Part shown: positions 56,535 through 64,000 of the stretch, one piece after another
Position numbering within the stretch: the first letter of the stretch is position 1
Layout: each line of letters starts with the position of its first letter
Source: Segetibacter koreensis DSM 18137
Lineage (GTDB): Bacteria; Bacteroidota; Bacteroidia; Chitinophagales; Chitinophagaceae
Direction: 5' to 3'
DNA length: 64,000 nucleotides
Assembly (NCBI RefSeq): GCF_000374045.1
Contig: NZ_KB893324.1
Span: 1 to 64,000, forward strand
The notes under the pieces: model-generated
Databases searched by the model: none
The model's input: the letters and a program-made list of their open reading frames with translations, nothing else
Told to the model about the DNA's origin: nothing
Program-made: the position numbers and the translations under genes

Positions 56535-56865
56535 ATAAAAGGTTTTTGTTGTTTGATGTAAAAAGACAATTTCAAATCATTAATGCTTGCACTGTAAATC
56601 TCTCCAATAACCGTACTGCCTTTTATTTTAACTGCTTTTTTTATTTACTTAATTCTACAAAGATTTCATTTTTACCTGCTGTTATAGTTTGACAGTTTGC
56701 TGTAGTGTTACATTCTTGTGATATAGCTGTGTTTCCACAACCAAACACCTAGCGCGAGCCTGTCTTAACATCACTCAGACGACTGCCATTATTGTCAATT
56801 GATTTACATTTATTCCAATTCTAACGTGATTGTTACATTTTGTGAACCCAAAGCGGCAGCTAATC

Positions 56866-56985
56866 CTAAAGGGTCGCCGATGTGATAAATACAACCTCCC
56901 ATACTTTGGGGTATTCAGGGTCATCCAAGTCGATAAGTTCTCCTGATTTTAGTCTATCAAATATGTCTTTAGCAGATTGACTCAT
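56866..56985 (-). pseudogene. Maltose O-acetyltransferase-like N-terminal fragment
   Basis: The ATG at 56983-56985 gives SAKDIFDRLKSGELIDLDDP then EYPKVWEVVF, the N-terminal Mac domain of sugar O-acetyltransferases (normally MxEKxxFDRLLAGExI..DPEYPK). After about 34 residues the homology stops and the frame ends, with the left-handed beta-helix missing. The fragment is flanked by 13-bp direct repeats CGTGATTGTTACA (56825-56837 and 56999-57011). The rest of 56535-57407 shows no gene. Confidence 0.55.
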
Positions 56986-57407
56986 ACATCTATTTTTGCG
57001 TGATTGTTACAAGGCATAGATTCTTCTCATACTTGCCCAACTAACCTCATTCTCTAAAAAGTCGTGGATACAATGGCTCTTTCTTCCAATAACAGACCAG
57101 ACAACACTGAGCTGCTGATATGCCGGTAAAGAAACTGGAAAGAGACCGCATTACATCAGAAACCATACTGTGCAGACTTCAAATATGGTGTGGTGGTTCA
57201 GAGGCTAAAGGTGAGAAGCAGCAAAATAAGCAATGTTACAAATGCAAGGGTTTAACACATGAATTTCTGCAAAACCAACGTTAAAAAGGCCAAGCAAATT
57301 GTTGATTTAAAGGTTGGACTAGGAATCCAGTACCTCAGTTTGTCGTACCGGTATTTTAAAAACTTATGAATTGTTTAATGCCGTAAGGCTAACGATAAAT
57401 ACTAAAA

Positions 57408-57430
57408 ATGGCTCTTTTTTAAAGAGCCAT
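57408..57430. terminator. Intrinsic terminator of the leu operon
   Basis: A 10-bp stem ATGGCTCTTT/AAAGAGCCAT with a 3-nt loop lies 95 bp after the leuB stop in the direction of transcription. The arms include T/A runs, so it can work both ways. Confidence 0.75.
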
Positions 57431-57524
57431 CACACATTGTAACTTTGCCTGGTTCAAGTCGTTTATCTTTAACTTGTTAGTCTTTGTTATTTTACAAATG
57501 CAACTTATTAAATCATTACAAAAT

Positions 57525-58595
57525 CTAAATAAACTTCAATACTTGCTCACCCATGGCATCCGTACCAAGTATTTTATTTGTAGCAGTCTGAGCATCCGCA
57601 ATATCGCGTGTGCGGTACCCTTCTTTTAAAACCTTGTCAACTGCATTGATTACAGCCTCAGATTCTTCCTTCATATTAAAAGAAATATCTAACAATAATG
57701 CAGCAGAAAGAATAGAAGCAAGAGGATTTGCAACACCTTTACCAGTTATATCATGTGCAGAACCATGAATAGGTTCATATACTCCTGTACCATCACCTAT
57801 GGACGCAGAAGCAAGCATACCCATAGAACCTGCAATTTGTGATGCTTCATCGGTAAGTATATCTCCAAACAGGTTAGCTGTAACAACAACATCAAAACGA
57901 CGTGGATCTTTTATTAATAACATGGCTGTTGCATCAACAAATTGATGTTCTACTTCCACATCAGGATATTCTAAAGCAATCTTTTGAACCACTTCTCTCC
58001 AAAGCCTGCTGGTTTCAATAACGTTTGCTTTATCTACTGAGCAAAGCTTCTTTCGTCGGGTTCTTGCTGCTTCAAAAGCTTTACGGGCTATTCGCTCAAC
58101 CTCAAACCGGCTGTATTCTGCTACATCATAGGCTGTATCGCCATTGTTCTTACGACCTTTTTCACCAAAATAAATGTCACCTGTCAGTTCGCGAAAAAAA
58201 AGAATATCAGCCCCTTTTAAAATTTCAGGCTTTATGCTTGAAGCGTCTAGCAATTCGTCAAATAATTTAATAGGACGAAGGTTTGCGTATAGTCCAAGTT
58301 CTTTACGCATTTTTAATAACCCTTGTTCCGGACGCACCTTAGCACTGGGATCATTGTCGTATTTAGGATGACCTACTGCACCAAACAAGACAGCGTCTGA
58401 AGTTTTCATTTTTTCCAGTGTCTCGTCAGGCAAGGGATTACCAGTAGCTTCAATCGCCACATGACCAATCAATGCCTCATCATAAGTAAATTCATGTCCA
58501 AACTTTGCAGCTATTTTGTCTAATACTTTTTTTCCTACAGCCGTTACTTCCTGTCCTATTCCATCACCCGGAACCACCAGTATGTGTTTTTTCAT
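57525..58595 (-). CDS. leuB: 3-isopropylmalate dehydrogenase
   Basis: This protein has 356 residues from the ATG at 58593-58595 (a GTG 12 bp upstream is also in frame). KHILVVPGDGIGQEV opens the isocitrate/isopropylmalate dehydrogenase fold. Substrate-binding arginines lie in LLKMRKELGLYANLRP, and VDATAMLLIKDPRRFDVVVT plus GDILTDEASQIAGSMG bind metal and NAD. EPIHGSAHDITGKGVANP completes the site. It oxidises 3-isopropylmalate to the leucine precursor and is the last gene of the leuCD operon. Confidence 0.95.
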   Translation of the reverse strand: MKKHILVVPGDGIGQEVTAVGKKVLDKIAAKFGHEFTYDEALIGHVAIEATGNPLPDETLEKMKTSDAVLFGAVGHPKYDNDPSAKVRPEQGLLKMRKELGLYANLRPIKLFDELLDASSIKPEILKGADILFFRELTGDIYFGEKGRKNNGDTAYDVAEYSRFEVERIARKAFEAARTRRKKLCSVDKANVIETSRLWREVVQKIALEYPDVEVEHQFVDATAMLLIKDPRRFDVVVTANLFGDILTDEASQIAGSMGMLASASIGDGTGVYEPIHGSAHDITGKGVANPLASILSAALLLDISFNMKEESEAVINAVDKVLKEGYRTRDIADAQTATNKILGTDAMGEQVLKFI

Positions 58596-58815
58596 TTTAA
58601 AAGGCACAAAGGCATTGAAGCAACACGGCTTCTGGCCTATTGTTTAGTTTTAGTTAGTTAATTTATTTTTCTTATTAATGATAATAGCATTTTATCTAAT
58701 CGATTTGTTTAAAAAACAAATTGATCTGTATGGTCTAACGTATTTATTCCGCAGTCTTCTGCAACACTACTTACACGCCATATTGCACTTTAAACAGTTG
58801 ATCATGGGCTTTCTC

Positions 58816-60393
58816 TTAAATTAAATTCAACATTTTTTGAGTAGCTTTTATTGCCGCAACAGTTTGATCGCTGTCAAGCCCCCTAGTTTTAAATTCTTTA
58901 TGATTAAGACACCAGGTAATGATAGTTTCGCAAAGCGCATCAGATTTTCCCCCTGGCGGAATGCGTACAGTGTAATCCGTCAATTGGGGAAGCTCTAACT
59001 TTTTCTTTTGATAGACCAGCTTTAAAGCATTCATAAAGGCATCATATTGTCCATCACCTTGAGCGTGTTCTTCAAAGCTTTCGCCTTCAATAGTTATTTT
59101 TAAAGTAACAGAGGGGCGCAGATTTTTTGAGTGAGTTAAAACATAATTTTCTACACTCACCTTCTCTTTTATTGTTTTACTATCTAATATATCAGAAATA
59201 ATGTACGGAAGATCCGCCTGCGTAACTACTTCTTTTAAATCACCTAATTCAATTATACGCTGTGTAACCTTCTTGAGGTCTTCATCAGAAAGTTGAATAC
59301 CAAGCTGATTCAAATTGTTTTCGATATTCGCCTTACCACTTGTTTTGCCCAAAGCATATTTACGCTCACGACCAAAACGTTCAGGCATTAAATCGTTGAA
59401 GTAAAGTTTATTCTTTTTGTCACCATCAGCATGTATGCCGGCAGTTTGGGTAAAAACATTTTCCCCTACCACAGGTTTATTATCAGGTATTCTGAAACCA
59501 GAAAAAGTTTCAACAAGTTTACTTACAGAATAAAGTGCTTTTTCATCTACAGAGGTATTTACACTTTTCACATAATCATTTAAGACTGCTACAGCACTTG
59601 CAAGCGGCGCATTGCCTGCACGTTCACCCATACCATTTACGGTAAGATGAAGTCCATGAACGCCGGCTTTTACAGCTTCTAGTACGTTTGCAGTACCTAG
59701 ATCATAATCATTGTGTGCGTGAAAATCGAAATGAAGATCCGGATACCGATGCACCAGCTCATCTATAAAAGCATAAACCTCAGATGGAATAAGTACACCT
59801 AAAGTATCAGGAAGCAATACACGTTTAATAGGTTGAGTTTGTAGGAAATCAATGAATTGTAACACATACTCTTTCGAATTGCGCATGCCATTGCTCCAAT
59901 CTTCAAGGTAAACATTGCATTCAAGACCTTTTGATTTTGCAAGAGCAATTACGTCAGCTATGTCTGCAAAATGTTGTTTGGGCGTTTTCTTCAGTTGATG
60001 CGTTAAGTGGTTTAATGACCCTTTTGTAAGGAGGTTCATTACTTTAGCACCTGCCTTCAGCATCCAGTTTACTGATGTATCTCCATCCACAAAAGTCAGA
60101 ACTTCTACCTGGTCAATATAACCTGTGGCATTTGCCCATTCAGTAATTTTTTTAACCGCTTCAAACTCCCCTTCGGACACTCTCGCAGAAGCAATTTCAA
60201 TTCTGTCAACCTTTAATTCAGTTAAAAGAAGTTGAGCAATAGTTAGCTTTTCTGAAGAAGAAAAACTGACTCCACTCGTTTGTTCACCATCGCGAAGAGT
60301 AGTGTCCATTATCTCAATATGTCTCTGGGGGAGCATTGTCGATGTTGCTGAAGACTTAACTGGCTTACCTTTAGGCTCTATTGCTACTTGCAT
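58816..60393 (-). CDS. 2-isopropylmalate synthase-like/citramalate synthase-like protein
   Basis: From the ATG at 60391-60393 the protein has about 525 residues. The TIM-barrel has IEIMDTTLRDGEQTSGVSFS (metal Asp), HAHNDYDLGTANVLEAVKAG (HxH pair) and LTVNGMGERAGNAPLASAVA. The C-terminal part is the LeuA allosteric regulatory domain (SVTLKITIEGESFEEHAQGD, GKSDALCETI). It condenses acetyl-CoA with a 2-oxo acid: 2-oxoisovalerate if LeuA, pyruvate if CimA. The operon context favours leucine. A divergent second type is common in Bacteroidota, so the substrate is left open. Confidence 0.85.
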   Translation of the reverse strand: MQVAIEPKGKPVKSSATSTMLPQRHIEIMDTTLRDGEQTSGVSFSSSEKLTIAQLLLTELKVDRIEIASARVSEGEFEAVKKITEWANATGYIDQVEVLTFVDGDTSVNWMLKAGAKVMNLLTKGSLNHLTHQLKKTPKQHFADIADVIALAKSKGLECNVYLEDWSNGMRNSKEYVLQFIDFLQTQPIKRVLLPDTLGVLIPSEVYAFIDELVHRYPDLHFDFHAHNDYDLGTANVLEAVKAGVHGLHLTVNGMGERAGNAPLASAVAVLNDYVKSVNTSVDEKALYSVSKLVETFSGFRIPDNKPVVGENVFTQTAGIHADGDKKNKLYFNDLMPERFGRERKYALGKTSGKANIENNLNQLGIQLSDEDLKKVTQRIIELGDLKEVVTQADLPYIISDILDSKTIKEKVSVENYVLTHSKNLRPSVTLKITIEGESFEEHAQGDGQYDAFMNALKLVYQKKKLELPQLTDYTVRIPPGGKSDALCETIITWCLNHKEFKTRGLDSDQTVAAIKATQKMLNLI

Positions 60394-60446
60394 AATTGAA
60401 TCGAATTTCAAATAAAAAACTTGCAGTTATTTTTTGGCCGAATGTT

Positions 60447-61043
60447 TTAATAAACACTACTTTCCGCAAATGTGTTTATTTCACTTTTCATGGCCTGCAA
60501 ATAATCTATATCGTCGAATCCATTCAGCAGGTTATGTTTTTTATAACCATTGATATCAAACTTTTCTTTCTCTTTGGTAGCCAGAATGGTAATTGTTTGC
60601 TCCGGTAAGTTTACTTCCAGTTGAGTTTTTGGGTCTGCTTCAATAGCGGTAAAAATTTTATCTAAAAACTCAGGACTAACCTGGACAGGAAGAATACCAA
60701 CGTTAATGGCGTTGCCTTTAAAAATATCAGCAAAGAAACTGGAAACGACACAACGGAAACCGTAATCGTAAATAGCCCATGCAGCGTGCTCGCGACTGCT
60801 TCCACTGCCAAAGTTTTTACCTCCGACTAATATTTTACCCGAATAAATGGGGTTGTTTAAAACGAAATCTTCTTTAGGAGAATTATCATTATTATATCGC
60901 CAGTCTCTAAAAAGGTTTTCTCCGAAACCTTCGCGTTTGGTCGCTTTCAAAAAGCGGGCTGGTATAATTTGATCAGTATCTACGTTTTCGATCGGTAAAG
61001 GAACAGCAGAGCTTGTAAGAACAGTAAATTTATCGTAAGCCAT
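60447..61043 (-). CDS. leuD: 3-isopropylmalate dehydratase small subunit
   Basis: In this 198-aa protein [20 protein letters not shown] and [20 protein letters not shown] are the two LeuD signatures (swivel domain, substrate serine/arginine). The C-terminus has [20 protein letters not shown]. It works with LeuC to isomerise 2- to 3-isopropylmalate. It lies 62 bp after leuC and 53 bp before the synthase gene. Confidence 0.95.
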   Translation of the reverse strand: MAYDKFTVLTSSAVPLPIENVDTDQIIPARFLKATKREGFGENLFRDWRYNNDNSPKEDFVLNNPIYSGKILVGGKNFGSGSSREHAAWAIYDYGFRCVVSSFFADIFKGNAINVGILPVQVSPEFLDKIFTAIEADPKTQLEVNLPEQTITILATKEKEKFDINGYKKHNLLNGFDDIDYLQAMKSEINTFAESSVY

Positions 61044-61105
61044 GATAGTGAATAGTCAATTGTAAATTAAATAATATTTTAAGGCGGTAAAGAAGGAGGC
61101 CGCTG

Positions 61106-62524
61106 TTACACAGCAGCCTCTTCTAATAATTCTCTCGGATCTGTTACAACGCCTGTAACAGCAGCAGCAGCAGCAACTAATGGACTAGCTAACAAAGTCC
61201 GGGCTCCGGGGCCTTGACGACCTTCAAAATTTCTGTTGCTCGTACTTACCGCATATTTACCAGCAGGAATTTTATCATCGTTCATTGCTAGACATGCAGA
61301 GCATCCCGGCTGACGCAGTTGGAAACCCGCTTCAGTCAAAATATCCAAAATACCTTCGTCTTTAATTTGTTGTTCAACTACGTGTGAGCCTGGAACTATC
61401 CACGCGGTTACATTCTCTGCCTTTTTGCGACCTTTTATTACAGATGCAAAAGCTCTAAAATCCTCAATACGGCCGTTGGTACAGCTACCTATAAATACAT
61501 AATCAATTTTTTTGCCTTTCATTTCCTCACCTTCGTGAAAGCCCATATAGTTAAGAGACTTTTCGTAAGTACTCTTACCACCGCCAACTTCTTCAGCTAA
61601 AGGAATATGATTGCTTATGCCAATGCCCATACCGGGGTTGGTACCATAAGTAATCATTGGCTCAATATCAGCAGCATCAAAATTATATTCTTTATCAAAT
61701 GTTGCTCCTTCTTCAGTTTTTAAGGTCTTCCAATAAGCCAGCGCTTTATCCCATGCTTCACCTTTTGGAGCTTTTTCGCGACCGTTTATATAATTAAAAG
61801 TAGTTTGGTCAGGAGCAATCATACCCCCACGGGCACCCATTTCAATGCTCATGTTACAAACCGTCATACGACCTTCCATGCTCATGTTTTCAAAAACATC
61901 CCCTGCATATTCTACAAAATAGCCTGTAGCACCGGCGGTAGTTAGTTTAGAAATGATATATAGAATAACATCTTTTGGAGTAACGCCTTTGCTAAGATTG
62001 CCATTAACATTAATGCGCATTTTCTTAGGTTTAGGCTGCATAATACACTGAGACGAAAGTACCATCTCAACTTCAGACGTGCCAATACCAAAAGCAATCG
62101 CTCCAAAAGCTCCGTGAGTTGAAGTGTGAGAGTCTCCGCAAACGATAGTCATGCCAGGAAGCGTAATACCATTTTCCGGACCAACTACATGTACAATACC
62201 ATTTTTAGGATTACCAAGACCCCAATGAGAAATACCATACTTCGATGAATTTGTCTCCAATGCTTTTAGCTGATTTGCTGAAAGCGGATCTTGCACCGGA
62301 AGGTGTTGATTTACAGTAGGTGTGTTATGATCGGCAGTAGCATAAGTACGGTCAGGAAACATAACATTAACGCCCCTGTTTTCAAGACCAAGAAAAGCTA
62401 CAGGGCTGGTAACTTCGTGTATAAAATGCCTGTCAATAAAAAATACATCCGGGCCGTCTTCGATTTTTCGAATCACGTGTGCATCCCACACTTTATCAAA
62501 CAATGTGGTAGGAGTGTTGCTCAT
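61106..62524 (-). CDS. leuC: 3-isopropylmalate dehydratase large subunit
   Basis: This 472-aa aconitase-type protein has the 4Fe-4S cysteines in [20 protein letters not shown] and [20 protein letters not shown], and [20 protein letters not shown] in the active site. It is the first gene of the leftward leu operon. The start at 62524 is 115 bp from a small palindrome (62639-62655) that could be an operator. Confidence 0.95.
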   Translation of the reverse strand: MSNTPTTLFDKVWDAHVIRKIEDGPDVFFIDRHFIHEVTSPVAFLGLENRGVNVMFPDRTYATADHNTPTVNQHLPVQDPLSANQLKALETNSSKYGISHWGLGNPKNGIVHVVGPENGITLPGMTIVCGDSHTSTHGAFGAIAFGIGTSEVEMVLSSQCIMQPKPKKMRINVNGNLSKGVTPKDVILYIISKLTTAGATGYFVEYAGDVFENMSMEGRMTVCNMSIEMGARGGMIAPDQTTFNYINGREKAPKGEAWDKALAYWKTLKTEEGATFDKEYNFDAADIEPMITYGTNPGMGIGISNHIPLAEEVGGGKSTYEKSLNYMGFHEGEEMKGKKIDYVFIGSCTNGRIEDFRAFASVIKGRKKAENVTAWIVPGSHVVEQQIKDEGILDILTEAGFQLRQPGCSACLAMNDDKIPAGKYAVSTSNRNFEGRQGPGARTLLASPLVAAAAAVTGVVTDPRELLEEAAV

Positions 62525-62638
62525 TTTTAAATAGTTTAAGATGTTTCTTTGCTGCTTTTAAAATATTGCGAAGTTTCAGAAAAACTTATTAAATAAAACG
62601 TCAATTTTATAAAAAATTATACTGCAAATCAATTTTTA

Positions 62639-62655
62639 ATGGCAATTGTTGCCAT
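62639..62655. promoter_or_regulatory. Operator-like palindrome upstream of leuC
   Basis: ATGGCAA/TTGCCAT with a 3-nt spacer is a perfect 7-bp inverted repeat. Between it and leuC, on the minus strand, is TTTGCAGTATAAT, a possible promoter. A 27-codon stretch on the other strand (about 62721-62804, VDCEYENLKDNASDDVFNAV) may be a gene remnant. Nothing else was seen in 62525-62880. Confidence 0.35.
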
Positions 62656-62880
62656 ATGTGTAGCAAAAATAGCACAATACAGCTACTTTAATCTAAACTC
62701 GTTTTTTACAATAGAAAATTAAGGTTGATTGCGAATATGAAAATTTGAAGGACAATGCTTCAGATGATGTTTTTAATGCAGTGGAAGATGTGGCCTATAG
62801 CTGAATAAAAAATCTCCAACCTTTTTGCTTGCGGTTTGTTGTCTTACTTTTATCCTTTAAATATTTTCAACAAACATTTT

Positions 62881-63897
62881 ATGAAATACAAAATTTTAGG
62901 GAATACAGGACTTAAAGTTTCTGAGCTATGCCTTGGCACAATGACTTTTGGCGGCAAAGGTTATTGGACAGCGATAGGACAGTTGCCACAGGAACCAGTA
63001 GACGAATTAGTTAAACGTTCGGTAGATGCAGGAATAAATTTCATCGATACGGCGAATGTGTACTCAGAAGGGTTATCTGAGGAAATGACGGGAAAAGCTA
63101 TTCGAAATCTTGGCCTTAAAAGAGACGATCTTGTTATTGCCACAAAAGTAAGAGGAAAGATGAGTGAAGGACCTAATGGGTTCTGGTCTTACCCGTAAAC
63201 ACATAATGCAGAAGAAAGCCTTCGTCGTCTTAATGTTGATTATATAGATTTATACCAAATACATGGTTACGACCCGCTTACTCCCCTTGAAGAAACGCTT
63301 CGTGCACTCGATGAGCTGGTAACAAGTGGCAAGGTCAGATATATCGGCTGCAGTAATCTTGCAGCCTGGCAACTTATGAAAGCACTCTCCTACTCTACGT
63401 ACAAAGACATATCAAAGTTTGTTTCGTTGCAGGCTTATTATACCATTGCCGGTCGGGACCTGGAAAGAGAGCTGATACCATTGTTAAACGACCAAAAAGT
63501 AGGTTTAATGGTGTGGAGTCCTTTAGCGGGCGGGTTACTTAGTGGAAAATATGGACGAAACATGCAAGGTCCTGAAGATAGCCGCCGTATTAATTTTGAT
63601 TTTCCTCCTGTAGACAAAGAAAAAGCTTTTGACATTATTGATGTTATGCAACCAATAGCGCAACAAAAAGGTATCTCTGTTGCTCAACTGGCATTAGCTT
63701 GGTTACTGCATCAGCCTGCTGTGACGAGCGTAATTATAGGTGCAAAAAAAACAGAACAACTTGAAGACAATCTAAAAGCTATAGATGTAAAGCTTACCAC
63801 TGAAGAACTGGAAAAACTAAATGATGTAAGCAAGCTGCAACCCGAGTATCCCGGATGGATGTTGGATCGGCAGGGACAAGACAGGAAACAGGAATAA
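62881..63897 (+). pseudogene. Aldo/keto reductase with paired frameshifts and a stop
   Basis: The ATG at 62881 opens the family sequence [40 protein letters not shown] (catalytic Asp, Tyr). At about 63176-63215 the expected segment reads in another frame (SGLTRKHIM), so the main frame shows FWSYP and a TAA at 63196-63198. It then resumes in the original frame (AEESLRRLNVDYIDLYQIHG to GWMLDRQGQDRKQE). Two compensating indels about 35 bp apart explain this. It may be a real mutation or a local sequence error. Confidence 0.8.
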
Positions 63898-64000
63898 ATG
63901 ATTTAATTTATAAATTTGTTTGCAATAGGGTTTCAAAGTCGGCCTATGTTATAATTGATAGTGAAACCTTATTGCTACAATATGTACCGGTCCCCTGTCT

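Overview
The window looks like a chromosomal segment of a Bacteroidota bacterium, most likely a member of the Chitinophagaceae. Reasons: AT-rich DNA, TAnnTTTG-like promoter elements, a DUF5916/CBM9 outer-membrane protein, a PVC-type c-type cytochrome, and protein sequences resembling that family throughout. The genus cannot be fixed from the sequence alone.

Layout. 1-8.5 kb: a truncated Crp/Fnr regulator gene, a chimeric membrane protein next to a RAYT transposase remnant, a DUF5916 protein, and two secreted glycosidase-like proteins (a six-hairpin protein and a GH110-type alpha-galactosidase). 8.6-21.3 kb: a gene graveyard. dinB, a short-chain dehydrogenase, an AraC regulator, a 5'-3' exonuclease fragment, half an MFS transporter, ligD, an XRE regulator, a mobilisation/coupling protein and a secreted protein are all broken, with a few intact genes among them.

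22-40.6 kb: a compact block for reduced-sulfur chemistry. It holds a TauE/SafE exporter, a persulfide dioxygenase-rhodanese fusion, two small rhodaneses, DUF2892-type and DUF6132 membrane proteins, thioredoxin, an OprD-like porin, a YeeE/YedE pair, two TlpA-like thioredoxins and a sulfide:quinone oxidoreductase (SQR). An RND efflux system (TolC, permease, adaptor) sits inside it. Four transcription units in the block start 41-50 bp downstream of the same 14-bp palindrome, consensus GTGACAAATGTCAC. This looks like a Crp/Fnr-type operator, so the genes are probably one regulon: sulfide is oxidised by SQR, persulfide is handled by rhodaneses and the dioxygenase, and sulfite or thiosulfate crosses the membrane by TauE/SafE and YeeE/YedE.

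40.6-54 kb: a universal stress protein, a truncated methyltransferase fused to the end of a decayed tyrosine integrase, an apparent tRNA 3'-end scar with its terminator, a large lipoprotein cytochrome, a rifamycin ADP-ribosyltransferase with a TPR-like N-terminus, a polA gene split by one in-frame TGA, and uvsE. 54-64 kb: an alcohol dehydrogenase/SDR/cupin cluster, the leuC-leuD-(leuA/cimA-like)-leuB operon, and an aldo/keto reductase gene with a local frameshift and stop.

The most unusual structural signals are these: copies of a gene's own 3' tail on the far side of a cargo gene (SQR tail/ccp and polA tail/arr), a dispersed family of short intergenic repeats beginning GTACAAG, REP-like palindromes linked to the RAYT remnant, and the shared operator of the sulfur block. 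No complete tRNA or rRNA gene and no CRISPR array were seen.
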